A stretch of 64,000 nt of DNA, taken from contig NZ_NFLI01000002.1 of assembly GCF_002160825.1 (NCBI RefSeq), positions 62,001-126,000 on the forward strand, written 5' to 3'. Source of the stretch: Lachnoclostridium sp. An131. Its GTDB lineage: Bacteria; Bacillota; Clostridia; Lachnospirales; Lachnospiraceae. Positions 1 through 7,877 of the stretch are shown one piece after another; within the stretch, counting starts at the first letter, position 1; every line of letters starts with the position of its first letter. The translations under genes and the position numbers were made by a program. The notes beneath the pieces were generated by a model, which was not told the DNA's origin, did no database searches, and saw nothing but the letters and a program-made list of their open reading frames with translations.

Positions 1-845
1 TCCGGCACGCCTGCTACGGTATCTATCGTGTCGGGGCCGAGCTGATCGCGCCCTGCCATCAGCTCTCCGCTGCGGTAGCGCATCTTTTCCACGCTCAGGC
101 CCTCATAGGAGCTGGAGGGATAGCCATAGTAAACCCAGAGGAACGTGCAGATTTTCATGTCTTTCCCGGGAGCGGCCAGGGTCTTCACGCCTTCAGGCGT
201 AAGAATGACGACCTCTCCGGGGCCAAGCTCCCGCTCTGTATGGTATCCCAGATTCAGGTAAGCGAAATCCTCGAAGGATACACAGTATGCCTCTTCCTTG
301 CGCCCGATGACGAGAGGTGTCCGTCCGAGACGGTCTCTGGCGGCATAGACGCCCTTTGGAGTCAGGATCAGGAAGCTTAAGGAACCGTCAATCAGCTCCT
401 GCGCGTAACGGATGCCGTCGATCAGGTTCAGCTTCTGGTTGATGATGGCGGCGGTCAGCTCCGTGGGGTTAATGTCGCCTCCGCTCATTTCCAGGAAATG
501 AGCGTTCCCCCGCTCAAAGATCTGTTCCGCGATAGCGGCCGCGTTGTTGATCCGGCCCACGGTTGTGATGGCGAAGGTGCCATGATGGGAACGCACAATC
601 AGCGGCTGGGGCTCGTAATCCGAGATGCAGCCGATCCCCAGATTGCCTTTCATTTCCTGCATGTCCTTGTCAAATTTCGTACGGAACGGACTGTTTTCAA
701 TATTGTGGATAGCCCGGTCAAAGCCCTTTTCCCCGTACACGGCCATACCTGCCCGGCGGGTGCCCAGGTGAGAGTGGTAGTCTGTTCCGAAAAATAGATC
801 AAATAAACAGTCGCCCTTGGAGGCGACGCCAAATATTCCGCCCAT
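1..845 (-). CDS. PurF-like amidophosphoribosyltransferase homologue lacking the catalytic Cys (3' end outside window)
   Basis: The visible N-terminal 281 residues follow the class II glutamine amidotransferase fold of PurF. They include an FGV strand after the start, a DGSLSFLIL segment, and ARDRLGRTPLVIG, which matches the PurF block ARDPxGxRPLxxG. True PurF begins MCGI with Cys as nucleophile. Here the protein begins MGGIFGV, so the Cys is Gly, and the HNG and GHxRYST-type blocks are also changed. The phosphoribosyltransferase half lies beyond position 1. The start follows GGAAAAGGAGAATCT, a good ribosome site. It may use free ammonia, or it may not make phosphoribosylamine at all; I infer only that glutamine hydrolysis is unlikely. 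Confidence 0.8.
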   Translation of the reverse strand, partial: MGGIFGVASKGDCLFDLFFGTDYHSHLGTRRAGMAVYGEKGFDRAIHNIENSPFRTKFDKDMQEMKGNLGIGCISDYEPQPLIVRSHHGTFAITTVGRINNAAAIAEQIFERGNAHFLEMSGGDINPTELTAAIINQKLNLIDGIRYAQELIDGSLSFLILTPKGVYAARDRLGRTPLVIGRKEEAYCVSFEDFAYLNLGYHTERELGPGEVVILTPEGVKTLAAPGKDMKICTFLWVYYGYPSSSYEGLSVEKMRYRSGELMAGRDQLGPDTIDTVAGVP

Positions 846-921
846 AGATTCTCCTTTTCCAGTCTGCGGCGCAGAGAATATTCTGTGGTCTGCGTCAGAT
901 ATCATAAATCGATTTTTTTAC

Positions 922-950
922 AGTATAACCCTATCACAGAACCCGTTTAA
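922..950 (-). promoter_or_regulatory. possible promoter of the PurF-like gene
   Basis: On the minus strand TATACT (922-927) is a good -10. The element 17 bp upstream, TTAAAC (945-950), is a weak -35. It points at the gene starting at 845. Confidence 0.4.
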
Positions 951-997
951 AGTCCAGAAGGAAAGCCCCGGCTTTTGTAAAATTTTCAAAATACGCA

Positions 998-1026
998 TTG
1001 ATGATTAGGGAAATTTGTAGTATACT
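998..1026 (+). promoter_or_regulatory. promoter of fba
   Basis: TTGATG (998-1003), 17 bp, TATACT (1021-1026). This is close to the SigA consensus and lies 45 bp upstream of the aldolase start. Confidence 0.75.
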
Positions 1027-1070
1027 AAGCCTGATCCTAAAAATAATCATGTAAAGTGAGGATGATACCA

Positions 1071-2009
1071 ATGGCATTAGTAACAACAACAGAAATGTTC
1101 AAAAAAGCATATGAAGGCGGCTACGCAATCGGCGCTTTCAATGTGAACAACATGGAGATTGTACAGGCTATCACAGAGGCAGCAGGCGAGCTGAAGTCCC
1201 CGGTTATCCTTCAGGTATCCGCAGGCGCAAGAAAGTATGCGAACGCTACCTACCTGAGAAAGCTGGTTGAGGCTGCAGTGATCGAGAATCCGGATATTCC
1301 GATCGCTCTGCATCTGGATCACGGCGCAGACTTCGAGATCTGCAAGTCCTGTATTGACGGCGGATTTACCTCCGTTATGATCGATGCTTCCAAGTATCCG
1401 TTCCAGGAGAACATCGAGATCACAAAGAAGGTTGTTGAGTATGCACATGCTCACGGCGTAGTAGTAGAGGCTGAGCTTGGAAAGCTGGCTGGAATCGAGG
1501 ACGACGTAAACGTATCCGCAGAGGATTCTTCTTACACCCAGCCGGAAGAGGTTGAGGAGTTCGTAAGCAAGACTGGCGTTGACTCCCTGGCTATCGCAAT
1601 TGGTACAAGCCATGGCGCATTCAAGTTCAAACCCGGCACAAAGCCGCAGCTTCGTTTCGATATCCTGCATGAGATTGAGAAGAAGATCCCGGGATTCCCG
1701 ATCGTTCTTCACGGCGCTTCCAGCGTACCGCAGGAATACGTAAAGATCATCAACGAGCACGGCGGAGCACTGAAGGACGCGATCGGCGTACCGGAGGAGC
1801 AGCTGCGTGAGGCTGCAAGATCTGCAGTGTGCAAGATCAACATCGACTCCGACCTTCGTCTGGGCCTGACAGCAGGTATCCGTCAGGTAATGTTTGAGCA
1901 TCCGGACTACTTCGATCCGAGACAGTATCTGACTGTTGCACGTCAGAACGTAAAGGACGTAGTTGCTCACAAGATCAAAGACGTACTTGGCAGCGAGGGC
2001 AAGGCTTGA
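1071..2009 (+). CDS. fba: class II fructose-bisphosphate aldolase
   Basis: This enzyme cleaves or forms fructose 1,6-bisphosphate in glycolysis and gluconeogenesis, in the cytoplasm, using Zn. The 312-residue protein has the class II features: AFNVNN near residue 22, the metal and substrate block HLDHGA around residue 83, VEAELGKLAG with its metal-binding Glu, GTSHGAFK, VLHGASSVP and the phosphate-binding NIDSD. The ATG at 1071 is preferred because GTGAGGA sits 8 bp before it; a GTG at 1056 would remove that site. Length is normal for the family. It has its own promoter and a terminator, so it is probably monocistronic. Confidence 0.96.
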   Translation: MALVTTTEMFKKAYEGGYAIGAFNVNNMEIVQAITEAAGELKSPVILQVSAGARKYANATYLRKLVEAAVIENPDIPIALHLDHGADFEICKSCIDGGFTSVMIDASKYPFQENIEITKKVVEYAHAHGVVVEAELGKLAGIEDDVNVSAEDSSYTQPEEVEEFVSKTGVDSLAIAIGTSHGAFKFKPGTKPQLRFDILHEIEKKIPGFPIVLHGASSVPQEYVKIINEHGGALKDAIGVPEEQLREAARSAVCKINIDSDLRLGLTAGIRQVMFEHPDYFDPRQYLTVARQNVKDVVAHKIKDVLGSEGKA

Positions 2010-2033
2010 GCCCTGTAAACCATAGGAATGAAG

Positions 2034-2064
2034 AAAGACCGCAGCATTGTCTGCGGTCTTCTTT
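2034..2064 (+). terminator. intrinsic terminator after fba
   Basis: AAGACCGCAG, six-base loop CATTGT, CTGCGGTCTT, then TCTTT. It lies directly after the aldolase stop. Confidence 0.85.
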
Positions 2065-2089
2065 GCGTGAAGCTCTGCATAAGAGGGCT

Positions 2090-2587
2090 TTGGCCGGAGA
2101 AGCGCGGCAGGCAGGCCCGGAAGGGAAGCTGCCGCGCAGGAAGACAGGTCTGCCCCTTTTTCTGGATGATATCCGGATGCTGGCGCCTGCGATAGGAGCG
2201 ATTCTGGCATACGGCCTGGTTACGCACCTGATTTTCGACCGCTTCTGTCCGATGCTGATTCTGACAGGCTGTCCCTGTCCCGGCTGCGGGATGACGAGAG
2301 CGCTGTTTCTGGCGCTGACAGGACAGTTTTCCAGGGCGTGGGAGTTTCAGCCTCCGGTCTACGGATGGATTCTGTTTGGGCTGGCGTTTGGAATCCGGAG
2401 GTATTTTATCCGGAAGCCATTTTCGCCCAGAGAAAAAAGCGGCTGGCTGCTGCTTCTTTCTCTTCTTCTAATCAGCAGCCTGGTTCTTTATGGATACCGG
2501 ATTTTCCATGGATTCCCGGAAGGGATAGCGGAACCGGGACGGACGCTCCCTGAAACGGTAAAAGCCTTGTGTGACAAATTTATGTAA
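2090..2587 (+). CDS. DUF2752 membrane protein
   Basis: A small hydrophobic protein with the DUF2752 signature TGCPCPGCGMTRA at its centre, set between predicted membrane helices (about four in all). The family is of unknown function; the CPxCG-like cysteines suggest metal binding or a redox role. The open frame extends back to a TTG at 2006, but that would put the fba terminator hairpin inside the gene. A TTG at 2090 behind AAGAGG and an ATG at 2177 are the better starts, and the choice between them is uncertain. The C-terminal half has further helices and a basic loop. No partner gene is evident. Confidence 0.75.
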   Translation: MAGEARQAGPEGKLPRRKTGLPLFLDDIRMLAPAIGAILAYGLVTHLIFDRFCPMLILTGCPCPGCGMTRALFLALTGQFSRAWEFQPPVYGWILFGLAFGIRRYFIRKPFSPREKSGWLLLLSLLLISSLVLYGYRIFHGFPEGIAEPGRTLPETVKALCDKFM

Positions 2588-2604
2588 AATTTTATGACGG
2601 CGTC

Positions 2605-2633
2605 TTGAAGATGGACACGGAACATGGTACACT
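2605..2633 (+). promoter_or_regulatory. promoter of the 2688 membrane protein
   Basis: TTGAAG (2605-2610), 17 bp, TACACT (2628-2633), followed by a 54-bp leader with AGGAGGG. Confidence 0.65.
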
Positions 2634-2687
2634 AAAAAGCATAAAATTTCTGCCGGCATGGCAGCTTCCATGAGGAGGGAATGTACA

Positions 2688-3092
2688 ATGGACGATATGT
2701 ACAATAACAGCAATACAAACGAGGAAAACGGCGGCAGCGCATACGAGGAGGCCGGTACAGCCCAGGAGAACGGCGGTTACCAGCAGCCGTATCAGCCGAC
2801 TGTGCAGGAGCAGCTTCAGTACCAGTATCAGCAGCCTGACGACGAGCGGGAAGAGCCGGTTACCATGGGCGAATGGGTGATTTCGCTCCTGATCATGATG
2901 ATTCCCTGCGTGAATATTATCATGGCCTTTGTGTGGGCCTTCAGCAGTAAGGAAAAGAAGAGCAAATCGAATTATTTCAAGGCTTACCTGATTTTTATGG
3001 CAATTCAGATTGTGCTTGCTGTGGTGCTTATGATAGTTTATTTTGTTTTTCTTGGCGCTGTGATTAGCAGCGTGGGCGGCTATTCTTATTAA
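2688..3092 (+). CDS. small two-helix membrane protein with Gln/Tyr-rich N-terminus
   Basis: A 134-residue protein of unknown function. Residues 1-55 are polar, rich in Asn, Gln, Tyr and Glu, and likely disordered and cytoplasmic. Two hydrophobic segments follow, about residues 62-83 (ISLLIMMIPCVNIIMAFVWA) and 97-125, separated by a KEKKSKSN basic loop that keeps both ends on one side. The pattern EWxxSLLxMMIPxxNIIM recurs in small Lachnospiraceae membrane proteins, often beside other domains. The ATG at 2688 follows AGGAGGG at 8 bp; an upstream in-frame ATG at 2658 lacks such a site. It is expressed from its own promoter. Confidence 0.8.
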   Translation: MDDMYNNSNTNEENGGSAYEEAGTAQENGGYQQPYQPTVQEQLQYQYQQPDDEREEPVTMGEWVISLLIMMIPCVNIIMAFVWAFSSKEKKSKSNYFKAYLIFMAIQIVLAVVLMIVYFVFLGAVISSVGGYSY

Positions 3093-3124
3093 TTTCCGCC
3101 GATATACGGACAATCAGAAAAGAT

Positions 3125-3173
3125 GGGAGAGCTGTTTTCCTCTGGAGACGGGGAAAACGGTTCTCCTTTTTAA
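3125..3173 (+). terminator. terminator hairpin, followed by a second GC-rich hairpin to 3199
   Basis: GAGAGCTGTTTTCC can pair with GGGAAAACGGTTCTC and is followed by CTTTTTAA. Immediately after, GCCCCGC / GCGGGGT forms a second hairpin (3174-3197) with AT-rich flanks. Confidence 0.6.
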
Positions 3174-3243
3174 TGCCCCGCCAGCTTGCTGCGGGGTATT
3201 TGGCTACTCTCGTAAAAATTACGTTATGAAACAATGCTTTCTG

Positions 3244-3292
3244 TTGACAGTACATATATTTTGCAATAATATATATTTAGTAATACTAAATA
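3244..3292 (+). promoter_or_regulatory. promoter with PadR-type operator
   Basis: A perfect -35 TTGACA (3244-3249), 17 bp, TAATAT (3267-3272). Directly after the -10 lies a perfect inverted repeat, TATTTAGT, AAT, ACTAAATA (3274-3292), placed where a bound repressor would block transcription. The first gene is a PadR regulator, so autorepression is likely. Confidence 0.8.
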
Positions 3293-3335
3293 ATAAAACT
3301 GTGGGCATGAAATGTGAAGGTAAGGAAGTAACAGA

Positions 3336-3677
3336 GTGAATGCTAAGTATGAACGGCAGCTGAAAAAGGGAGTGTTTGAAATCCTTGTGCTGAAGCTTCT
3401 GAGTGAAGGGGAGAAGTATGGATATGAACTGCTGATGGAGCTGAAGGAAAGAGGCGGAGAGATGTTTGCGGTAAAGGAGGGAACCTTGTATCCAATTCTT
3501 TACCGGCTGGAGGATGACGGCCTGGCGAGCAGCCGCTGGAGCCGGACGGAGGGAAGAGAGATTTCCAGAAAGTATTATTCAATTACCCCAAAAGGACGCG
3601 GGGAGCTTTCAGAGCTTATGGAGCTTTGGCGCAGCTTTGAGAAAAACGTATCAGGGATATTGGAGGAAAAACGATGA
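3336..3677 (+). CDS. PadR family transcriptional regulator
   Basis: A 113-residue winged-helix repressor. It has the PadR pattern throughout: an LxxGxxYGYEL recognition region (SEGEKYGYELLMEL), then EGTLYPILYRLE, then the wing RKYYSITPKGR and a C-terminal dimerisation helix. Length is typical for the short PadR class. The GTG at 3336 follows AAGGAAG. The stop overlaps the next start by four bases (ATGA), so the two are translationally coupled. PadR-HAAS pairs are a common Firmicutes arrangement in which the membrane protein is the regulated partner. The ligand is unknown. Confidence 0.93.
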   Translation: MNAKYERQLKKGVFEILVLKLLSEGEKYGYELLMELKERGGEMFAVKEGTLYPILYRLEDDGLASSRWSRTEGREISRKYYSITPKGRGELSELMELWRSFEKNVSGILEEKR

Positions 3678-4327
3678 ACCAGGAAAGCTATCTGAAGGAA
3701 GTAGAAAAATATCTGAATTGCAGGAAGGCACAGAAAAAACAGATTCGAAGGGATCTGGAGGCGGATATCTGTGCGGCGTCGGAGCGCGGCGAAAGCTGGG
3801 AAGAGATTCGTGACCGCATGGGCGGGCCCAGGGAGCTTGCGCAGGAATTCAATGAAAATATGGGCAGCGGGAGCACGGGAAGGAAAATGAAGCGCTCCAG
3901 AAAAATTCTGTTGATTTGCGGGATTGTGGCCGCGGTGCTGGCTGTTCTGATTGCAGCGGCATATTGGTTCCTGCCTAAGAGCTATCTGATAGAAAACAGC
4001 GAGATTTTCGATGCGGAGACGGTGGCGGAGGAATCGGAAGAAATCGTGCTGCTTCTGAATGAGGACAACTATGAAGAGCTGCAGGAGAAATCTACCGATC
4101 AGATGCGGACAGTGATGACAGAGGAATTTATGCAGAACGCCAAGGCGCAGCTGGGCGGAGACTGGGGAGAATTCCAGGACTTCACGAACAGCATTTCTGT
4201 GGAGGTCGTCCAGCAGGGGAAGCATTTTGCACTCACAGAGCTGACGGCCCTTTATGAGAACCGGAGCGTCACATATCAGATCTCCTTTAATGAAAATATG
4301 GAGCTGTCAGGAATCTACATGAGATAA
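3674..4327 (+). CDS. HAAS-domain membrane protein with C-terminal DUF3887-like domain
   Basis: 217 residues. Positions 1-65 match the HAAS (DUF1700-like) domain found beside PadR genes: YLKEVEKYL, then LEADI, WEEIRDRMGGPRELAQEF. One membrane helix follows (about 76-98, LLICGIVAAVLAVLIAAAYW). The outer part (110-217) resembles DUF3887: an acidic helix, then LNEDNYEELQEKS and a beta-rich end (ISVEVVQQGKHFALTELTALYENRSV). It is coupled to padR. The likely role is an envelope protein, possibly chaperone- or stress-related, under PadR control; this is inference from context. Confidence 0.82.
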   Translation: MNQESYLKEVEKYLNCRKAQKKQIRRDLEADICAASERGESWEEIRDRMGGPRELAQEFNENMGSGSTGRKMKRSRKILLICGIVAAVLAVLIAAAYWFLPKSYLIENSEIFDAETVAEESEEIVLLLNEDNYEELQEKSTDQMRTVMTEEFMQNAKAQLGGDWGEFQDFTNSISVEVVQQGKHFALTELTALYENRSVTYQISFNENMELSGIYMR

Positions 4328-4442
4328 TAAGAGATATCAGGGCCTCAAGCAAGCCTCATACCATACAGGGCGGTGCCAGGAAAATAAGACAGCTTCCCTG
4401 TCACCCCGAGGATTGTCAGAATATCATAATAATAAAAAACAG

Positions 4443-4485
4443 AAGGTATCCCGAAAGTGAAAGCTTTTAGGGATGCCTTTGCTAT
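4443..4485 (+). terminator. possible terminator of the PadR operon
   Basis: AAGGTATCCC pairs with GGGATGCCTT (one G-U) across an 17-nt loop, followed by TTGCTATTTCT. The loop is long, so it could also be a regulatory leader of the next gene. Confidence 0.5.
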
Positions 4486-4500
4486 TTCTATGGTGATATT

Positions 4501-5073
4501 ATGACAGTTTTATTTTGGGAGACAGGGGCTCTGGTGATTGCCCTGTCTGTAGATTCCTTTGCCGCGGGCCTGGCGTACGGCGCAGGCGGGATCCGCATGC
4601 CTGCCGTCTCGCTTCTGACTGCTTCTGCGGTATCAAGCCTGGTTTTGGCCTTTTCGTTTCTGCTCGGGGGAATGGCGGGCGGTTCGCTTCCGGAGGGGGC
4701 CGTGAAAGCCTTTGGCTTTCTGACGCTTTCGGCGATTGGCGTCTGGAAGCTGTTTGATGGTTCCGGCGGGGAAAGCGCGCAGAGCGCTGACAGGAACCAG
4801 GACCGGCTGGTATCGCCGGCGGAAGCGCTGGCACTTGGCGCAGCGCTTTCCGCCGACAGCCTGGCAGCCGGAATCGGGGCCGGCGCACTTGCCATGCCCC
4901 TTATCCCGGCTGTGACGGCTTCCTTTGCGGCCGGGTCGGCAGCACTTTTTCTTGGGTGCAGACTCGGACATCGTATGGCGGGTATGTCGAAGTCCCAAAG
5001 CCTTGGCGGCAGGGCCGCAGGCCGCGTCAGCGGCCTTCTGCTGCTGATTCTGGCGATTTCCAAGCTGATGTAG
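4501..5073 (+). CDS. MntP/YtaF-like manganese efflux or sporulation membrane protein
   Basis: 190 residues and about six membrane helices. It has the duplicated MntP/YtaF signature: ALSVDSFAAGLAYG near residue 14 and ALGAALSADSLAAGIGAG near 108, each with the Asp-Ser pair thought to line the ion path. The family exports Mn(II) (MntP) or acts in sporulation (YtaF); sequence alone does not separate them. I saw no convincing yybP-ykoY riboswitch upstream. The last 47 bp overlap the 3' end of the convergent P-ATPase gene. The ribosome site (GGTGAT) is weak. Confidence 0.82.
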   Translation: MTVLFWETGALVIALSVDSFAAGLAYGAGGIRMPAVSLLTASAVSSLVLAFSFLLGGMAGGSLPEGAVKAFGFLTLSAIGVWKLFDGSGGESAQSADRNQDRLVSPAEALALGAALSADSLAAGIGAGALAMPLIPAVTASFAAGSAALFLGCRLGHRMAGMSKSQSLGGRAAGRVSGLLLLILAISKLM

Positions 5074-7636
5074 ACGAGGTGCGGCGCGCCGTTTTCCCGG
5101 GAGCGAGCAGCAGGAGCTCATGAGCCAGAAGCGGCGCTGCAGCCAGCAGAATCAGCCGGGTCCACTCGGAGAGGGAAAGACGGCAGGTTCCAAAGGCTGC
5201 CACAAAATACGGAAATTCTGTAACCAGGATCTGAAGCGACAGACCGATGCAGAAGGCGGCAAGCATCAGCCGGTTTTCCAGGTGATTCTTGCGGAAAATA
5301 CTGGTTTCCACATCGCGCATGCCGATGGCATGGAAAAGCTGGGAAATGCCGAGCACAGTGAAGGCGTAGGTCTGGCACCGGGTCAGGATCTCCGGCACGT
5401 CCAGGAGAATTTTTAAATTTTCCAGCGTCAGCGGCAGTTCGCCTGCAAGCAGCAGAGACACCGGGAGCTGCAGGAAGGCGGTCGTGCTGATAAAAGCGAT
5501 CAAAAAGCCGTAAAACAGGGTGCAGCCAAGGCCGCCGCCCGCAAACAGGCTTTCATTCCGGGGACGCGGAGGCCGGCTCATGAAGTGGCGGGAATCATTC
5601 TGATCGACGCCCAGAGCCAGAGCGGGCAGGGAATCCGTGATCAGGTTGATCCACAGAATATGGCTGGGCTTTAAGGGGGAGCCGAGTCCCAGCAGAATGG
5701 CTGCAAGCATCGTAATGATCTCTCCGAAATTGGAGGAGAGAAGAAAGAGCACGGCTTTTTTGATGTTTTCATAGATGCCCCGCCCTTCTGCGATGGCCTT
5801 TGCGATGGTGGCGAAATTGTCGTCGGTCAGAATCAGATCGGCGGCGTTTTTTGCCACGTCTGTTCCGGTGATTCCCATAGCGACGCCTACGTCGGCAGCC
5901 TTCAGGGAGGGAGCGTCGTTGACGCCGTCGCCCGTCATGGCCACGATTTTGCCGGAAGCCTTCAGCGCTTTTACGATGCGGACCTTGTGCTCGGGCGATA
6001 CCTGGGCGAATACGGAGAGACTGCGGGCTGCGGCGCGGAATTCTTTGTCAGACAGAGCGTCAATCTGCGGACCGCTCATACAGTCTGAGGGCTTTTCTGC
6101 AATGCCAAGCTCCTGGGCGATGACAAAGGCGGTATCGCTGCGGTCTCCCGTGATCATGACCGTCTTTACCCCGGCCTGGCGGAAATCCTGTACGGCCTTG
6201 ACTGCCTCGGGACGGATCGGGTCAATCATTCCTGCCAGGCCTATGAAGGTCAGCCTGTCTTCGGAGGGCGTCTTATCTCCTGTGCGCATAGCGAGAGCCA
6301 GCAGGCGCAGGGCGCGGCCTGAGAGCGTGTGAAGGGCAGCTTCGATGCTTTTGCGCTCCATGCTGTCCAGAGGGCGGATACGCCCGGAAGAAAGGATTGT
6401 GTCGCAGCGTTTGAGGATGATATCGGGCGAGCCTTTGGTATAGGAGACGGAGCCGCTGTCTGTTTGATGAAGGGTAGTCATCATTTTCCGGTCCGAGTCG
6501 AAGGCGATCTCACCGATGCGCGGACAGGCCTTTTCAAGCCCGGGACGCTCCAGGCCAAAGCGGCGTGCCAGGTCAAGCAGAGCCAGCTCGGTCGGATCCC
6601 CCAGCCGGTTCCCGGGGTCTGCGACAGCATCGTTGCAGAGGGTAAGGCCCTCGAGAAAACGCCTGTCCCTGCCAGGCTCCAGCCGGGAGGCTTCCAGAAT
6701 CCTCCCATCCAGGTAACAGGCTGTCACAGTCATCCGGTTCTGGGTCAGAGTTCCTGTTTTGTCTGAGCAGACGACGCTGACACAGCCAAGCGTCTCGACG
6801 CTTGGCAGGCGCTTTACAATGGTGTTTACCTTTACCATCCGGGAAACGCTTAAAGCCAGCACCATGGTTACGACGGCCGGAAGGCCTTCCGGCACGGCGG
6901 CTACAGCCAGGGAGATGGCCGTGATCAGCATTTCCATTACGTCACGCTTCTGGAGCACGGCGATGCCGAAGAGAAAGGCGCAGAGGGCGACTGAGACGGC
7001 GCTCAGCAGCTTTCCCAGATCTGCCAGCCTGTGCTGCAGGGGCGTGGTCTCGGAGGGAGTCTCGCCGATCATTTGCGCGATACGCCCGATTTCTGTATCC
7101 ATGCCAATGGCGGTGACGATGCCTTCTCCGCGGCCATAGGTCACATTCGTGGACATATAGGCCCGGTTGTGCTGTCCCAGATCCTTTTCCACCGGCACAG
7201 ACTCCCCGGTCAGGGCAGACTCCTCGATTTTCAGGCTGTTTACGGAAATCAGCTCCAGATCGGCAGGCACCTGCCGGCCCGCGTCCAGGCAGACGACGTC
7301 GCCTGGAATCAGGTCGCGGGCCGGAATCTCCACCTTCTTTCCATCCTTCCTTATCAGGGCGGTGGGACTTGTCATCTGTTTCAGGGCGTCCAGGGCTTTC
7401 TGGGCTTTTCCCTCCTGAATCACGCCCACCAGGGCATTGACCAGAATCACAGCCAGAATAATGGCTGTGTCGCTGACTTCACCCAGAAGCATGGAAATAG
7501 CCGCGGCTATAAACAGAATAAAAATCAGAGGGTCGTTGAGCTGCTCGAGAAAGGTTTCCGGCAGCGTCTTGCGGCGGGCGTCCTTTAAGACGTTCTGGCC
7601 GCGCTGGATGCCGGTGGAGGCGTCGTGGTTATTCAT
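5027..7636 (-). CDS. calcium-type (P2A) cation-transporting ATPase
   Basis: 869 residues. All P-type motifs are visible: TGES in the actuator domain, the phosphorylation site CSDKTGTLTQN, MITGD, and the hinge TGDGVNDAPSLKAADVG. The membrane segment AAVPEGLPAVVT matches the P2A class (SERCA/PMCA type), which pumps Ca(II) out of the cytoplasm. The C-terminal six helices are present with NLITDSLPALALG. The N-terminal cation-ATPase segment is short: it starts at GIQRGQNVLKD rather than about 30 residues earlier. AGAAAGGA precedes the ATG. The 3' end overlaps the convergent transporter gene with no terminator between them. Confidence 0.93.
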   Translation of the reverse strand: MNNHDASTGIQRGQNVLKDARRKTLPETFLEQLNDPLIFILFIAAAISMLLGEVSDTAIILAVILVNALVGVIQEGKAQKALDALKQMTSPTALIRKDGKKVEIPARDLIPGDVVCLDAGRQVPADLELISVNSLKIEESALTGESVPVEKDLGQHNRAYMSTNVTYGRGEGIVTAIGMDTEIGRIAQMIGETPSETTPLQHRLADLGKLLSAVSVALCAFLFGIAVLQKRDVMEMLITAISLAVAAVPEGLPAVVTMVLALSVSRMVKVNTIVKRLPSVETLGCVSVVCSDKTGTLTQNRMTVTACYLDGRILEASRLEPGRDRRFLEGLTLCNDAVADPGNRLGDPTELALLDLARRFGLERPGLEKACPRIGEIAFDSDRKMMTTLHQTDSGSVSYTKGSPDIILKRCDTILSSGRIRPLDSMERKSIEAALHTLSGRALRLLALAMRTGDKTPSEDRLTFIGLAGMIDPIRPEAVKAVQDFRQAGVKTVMITGDRSDTAFVIAQELGIAEKPSDCMSGPQIDALSDKEFRAAARSLSVFAQVSPEHKVRIVKALKASGKIVAMTGDGVNDAPSLKAADVGVAMGITGTDVAKNAADLILTDDNFATIAKAIAEGRGIYENIKKAVLFLLSSNFGEIITMLAAILLGLGSPLKPSHILWINLITDSLPALALGVDQNDSRHFMSRPPRPRNESLFAGGGLGCTLFYGFLIAFISTTAFLQLPVSLLLAGELPLTLENLKILLDVPEILTRCQTYAFTVLGISQLFHAIGMRDVETSIFRKNHLENRLMLAAFCIGLSLQILVTEFPYFVAAFGTCRLSLSEWTRLILLAAAPLLAHELLLLAPGKTARRTSSTSAWKSPESAAEGR

Positions 7637-7798
7637 AGATTATCGGTCCTTTCTATTAAAGGTTATGGAGGAATACGGTTTCGCACCGGACGGGAAGGCC
7701 GCAGGGCTTTGTCCTAAGATATGAAAACAGGAGGACAGGTATGCCTCCGGAGAAATATTTGTGGCGCGCCGGGGCGCCAGATACAGGAATTTCCCTAC

Positions 7799-7827
7799 TT
7801 GTCAAGGATTGGGGTATCACTTATAAT
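7799..7827 (+). promoter_or_regulatory. promoter of guaA
   Basis: TTGTCA (7799-7804), 17 bp, TATAAT (7822-7827). The leader is only about 50 nt, too short for a purine riboswitch. Confidence 0.85.
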
Positions 7828-7877
7828 AGAGACAGTGGCAGTGAAAGCACAGAAAAATTTGAGGAGGAAGATACGGC

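Noticed and set aside
1077-2210. Long open frame of 377 codons opposite fba
   Set aside because: It mirrors the codon pattern of the aldolase gene, has no ribosome site and no family resemblance.
4327-4500. yybP-ykoY manganese riboswitch upstream of the MntP-like gene
   Set aside because: The conserved loops of that riboswitch were not found; only a terminator-like hairpin is clear.
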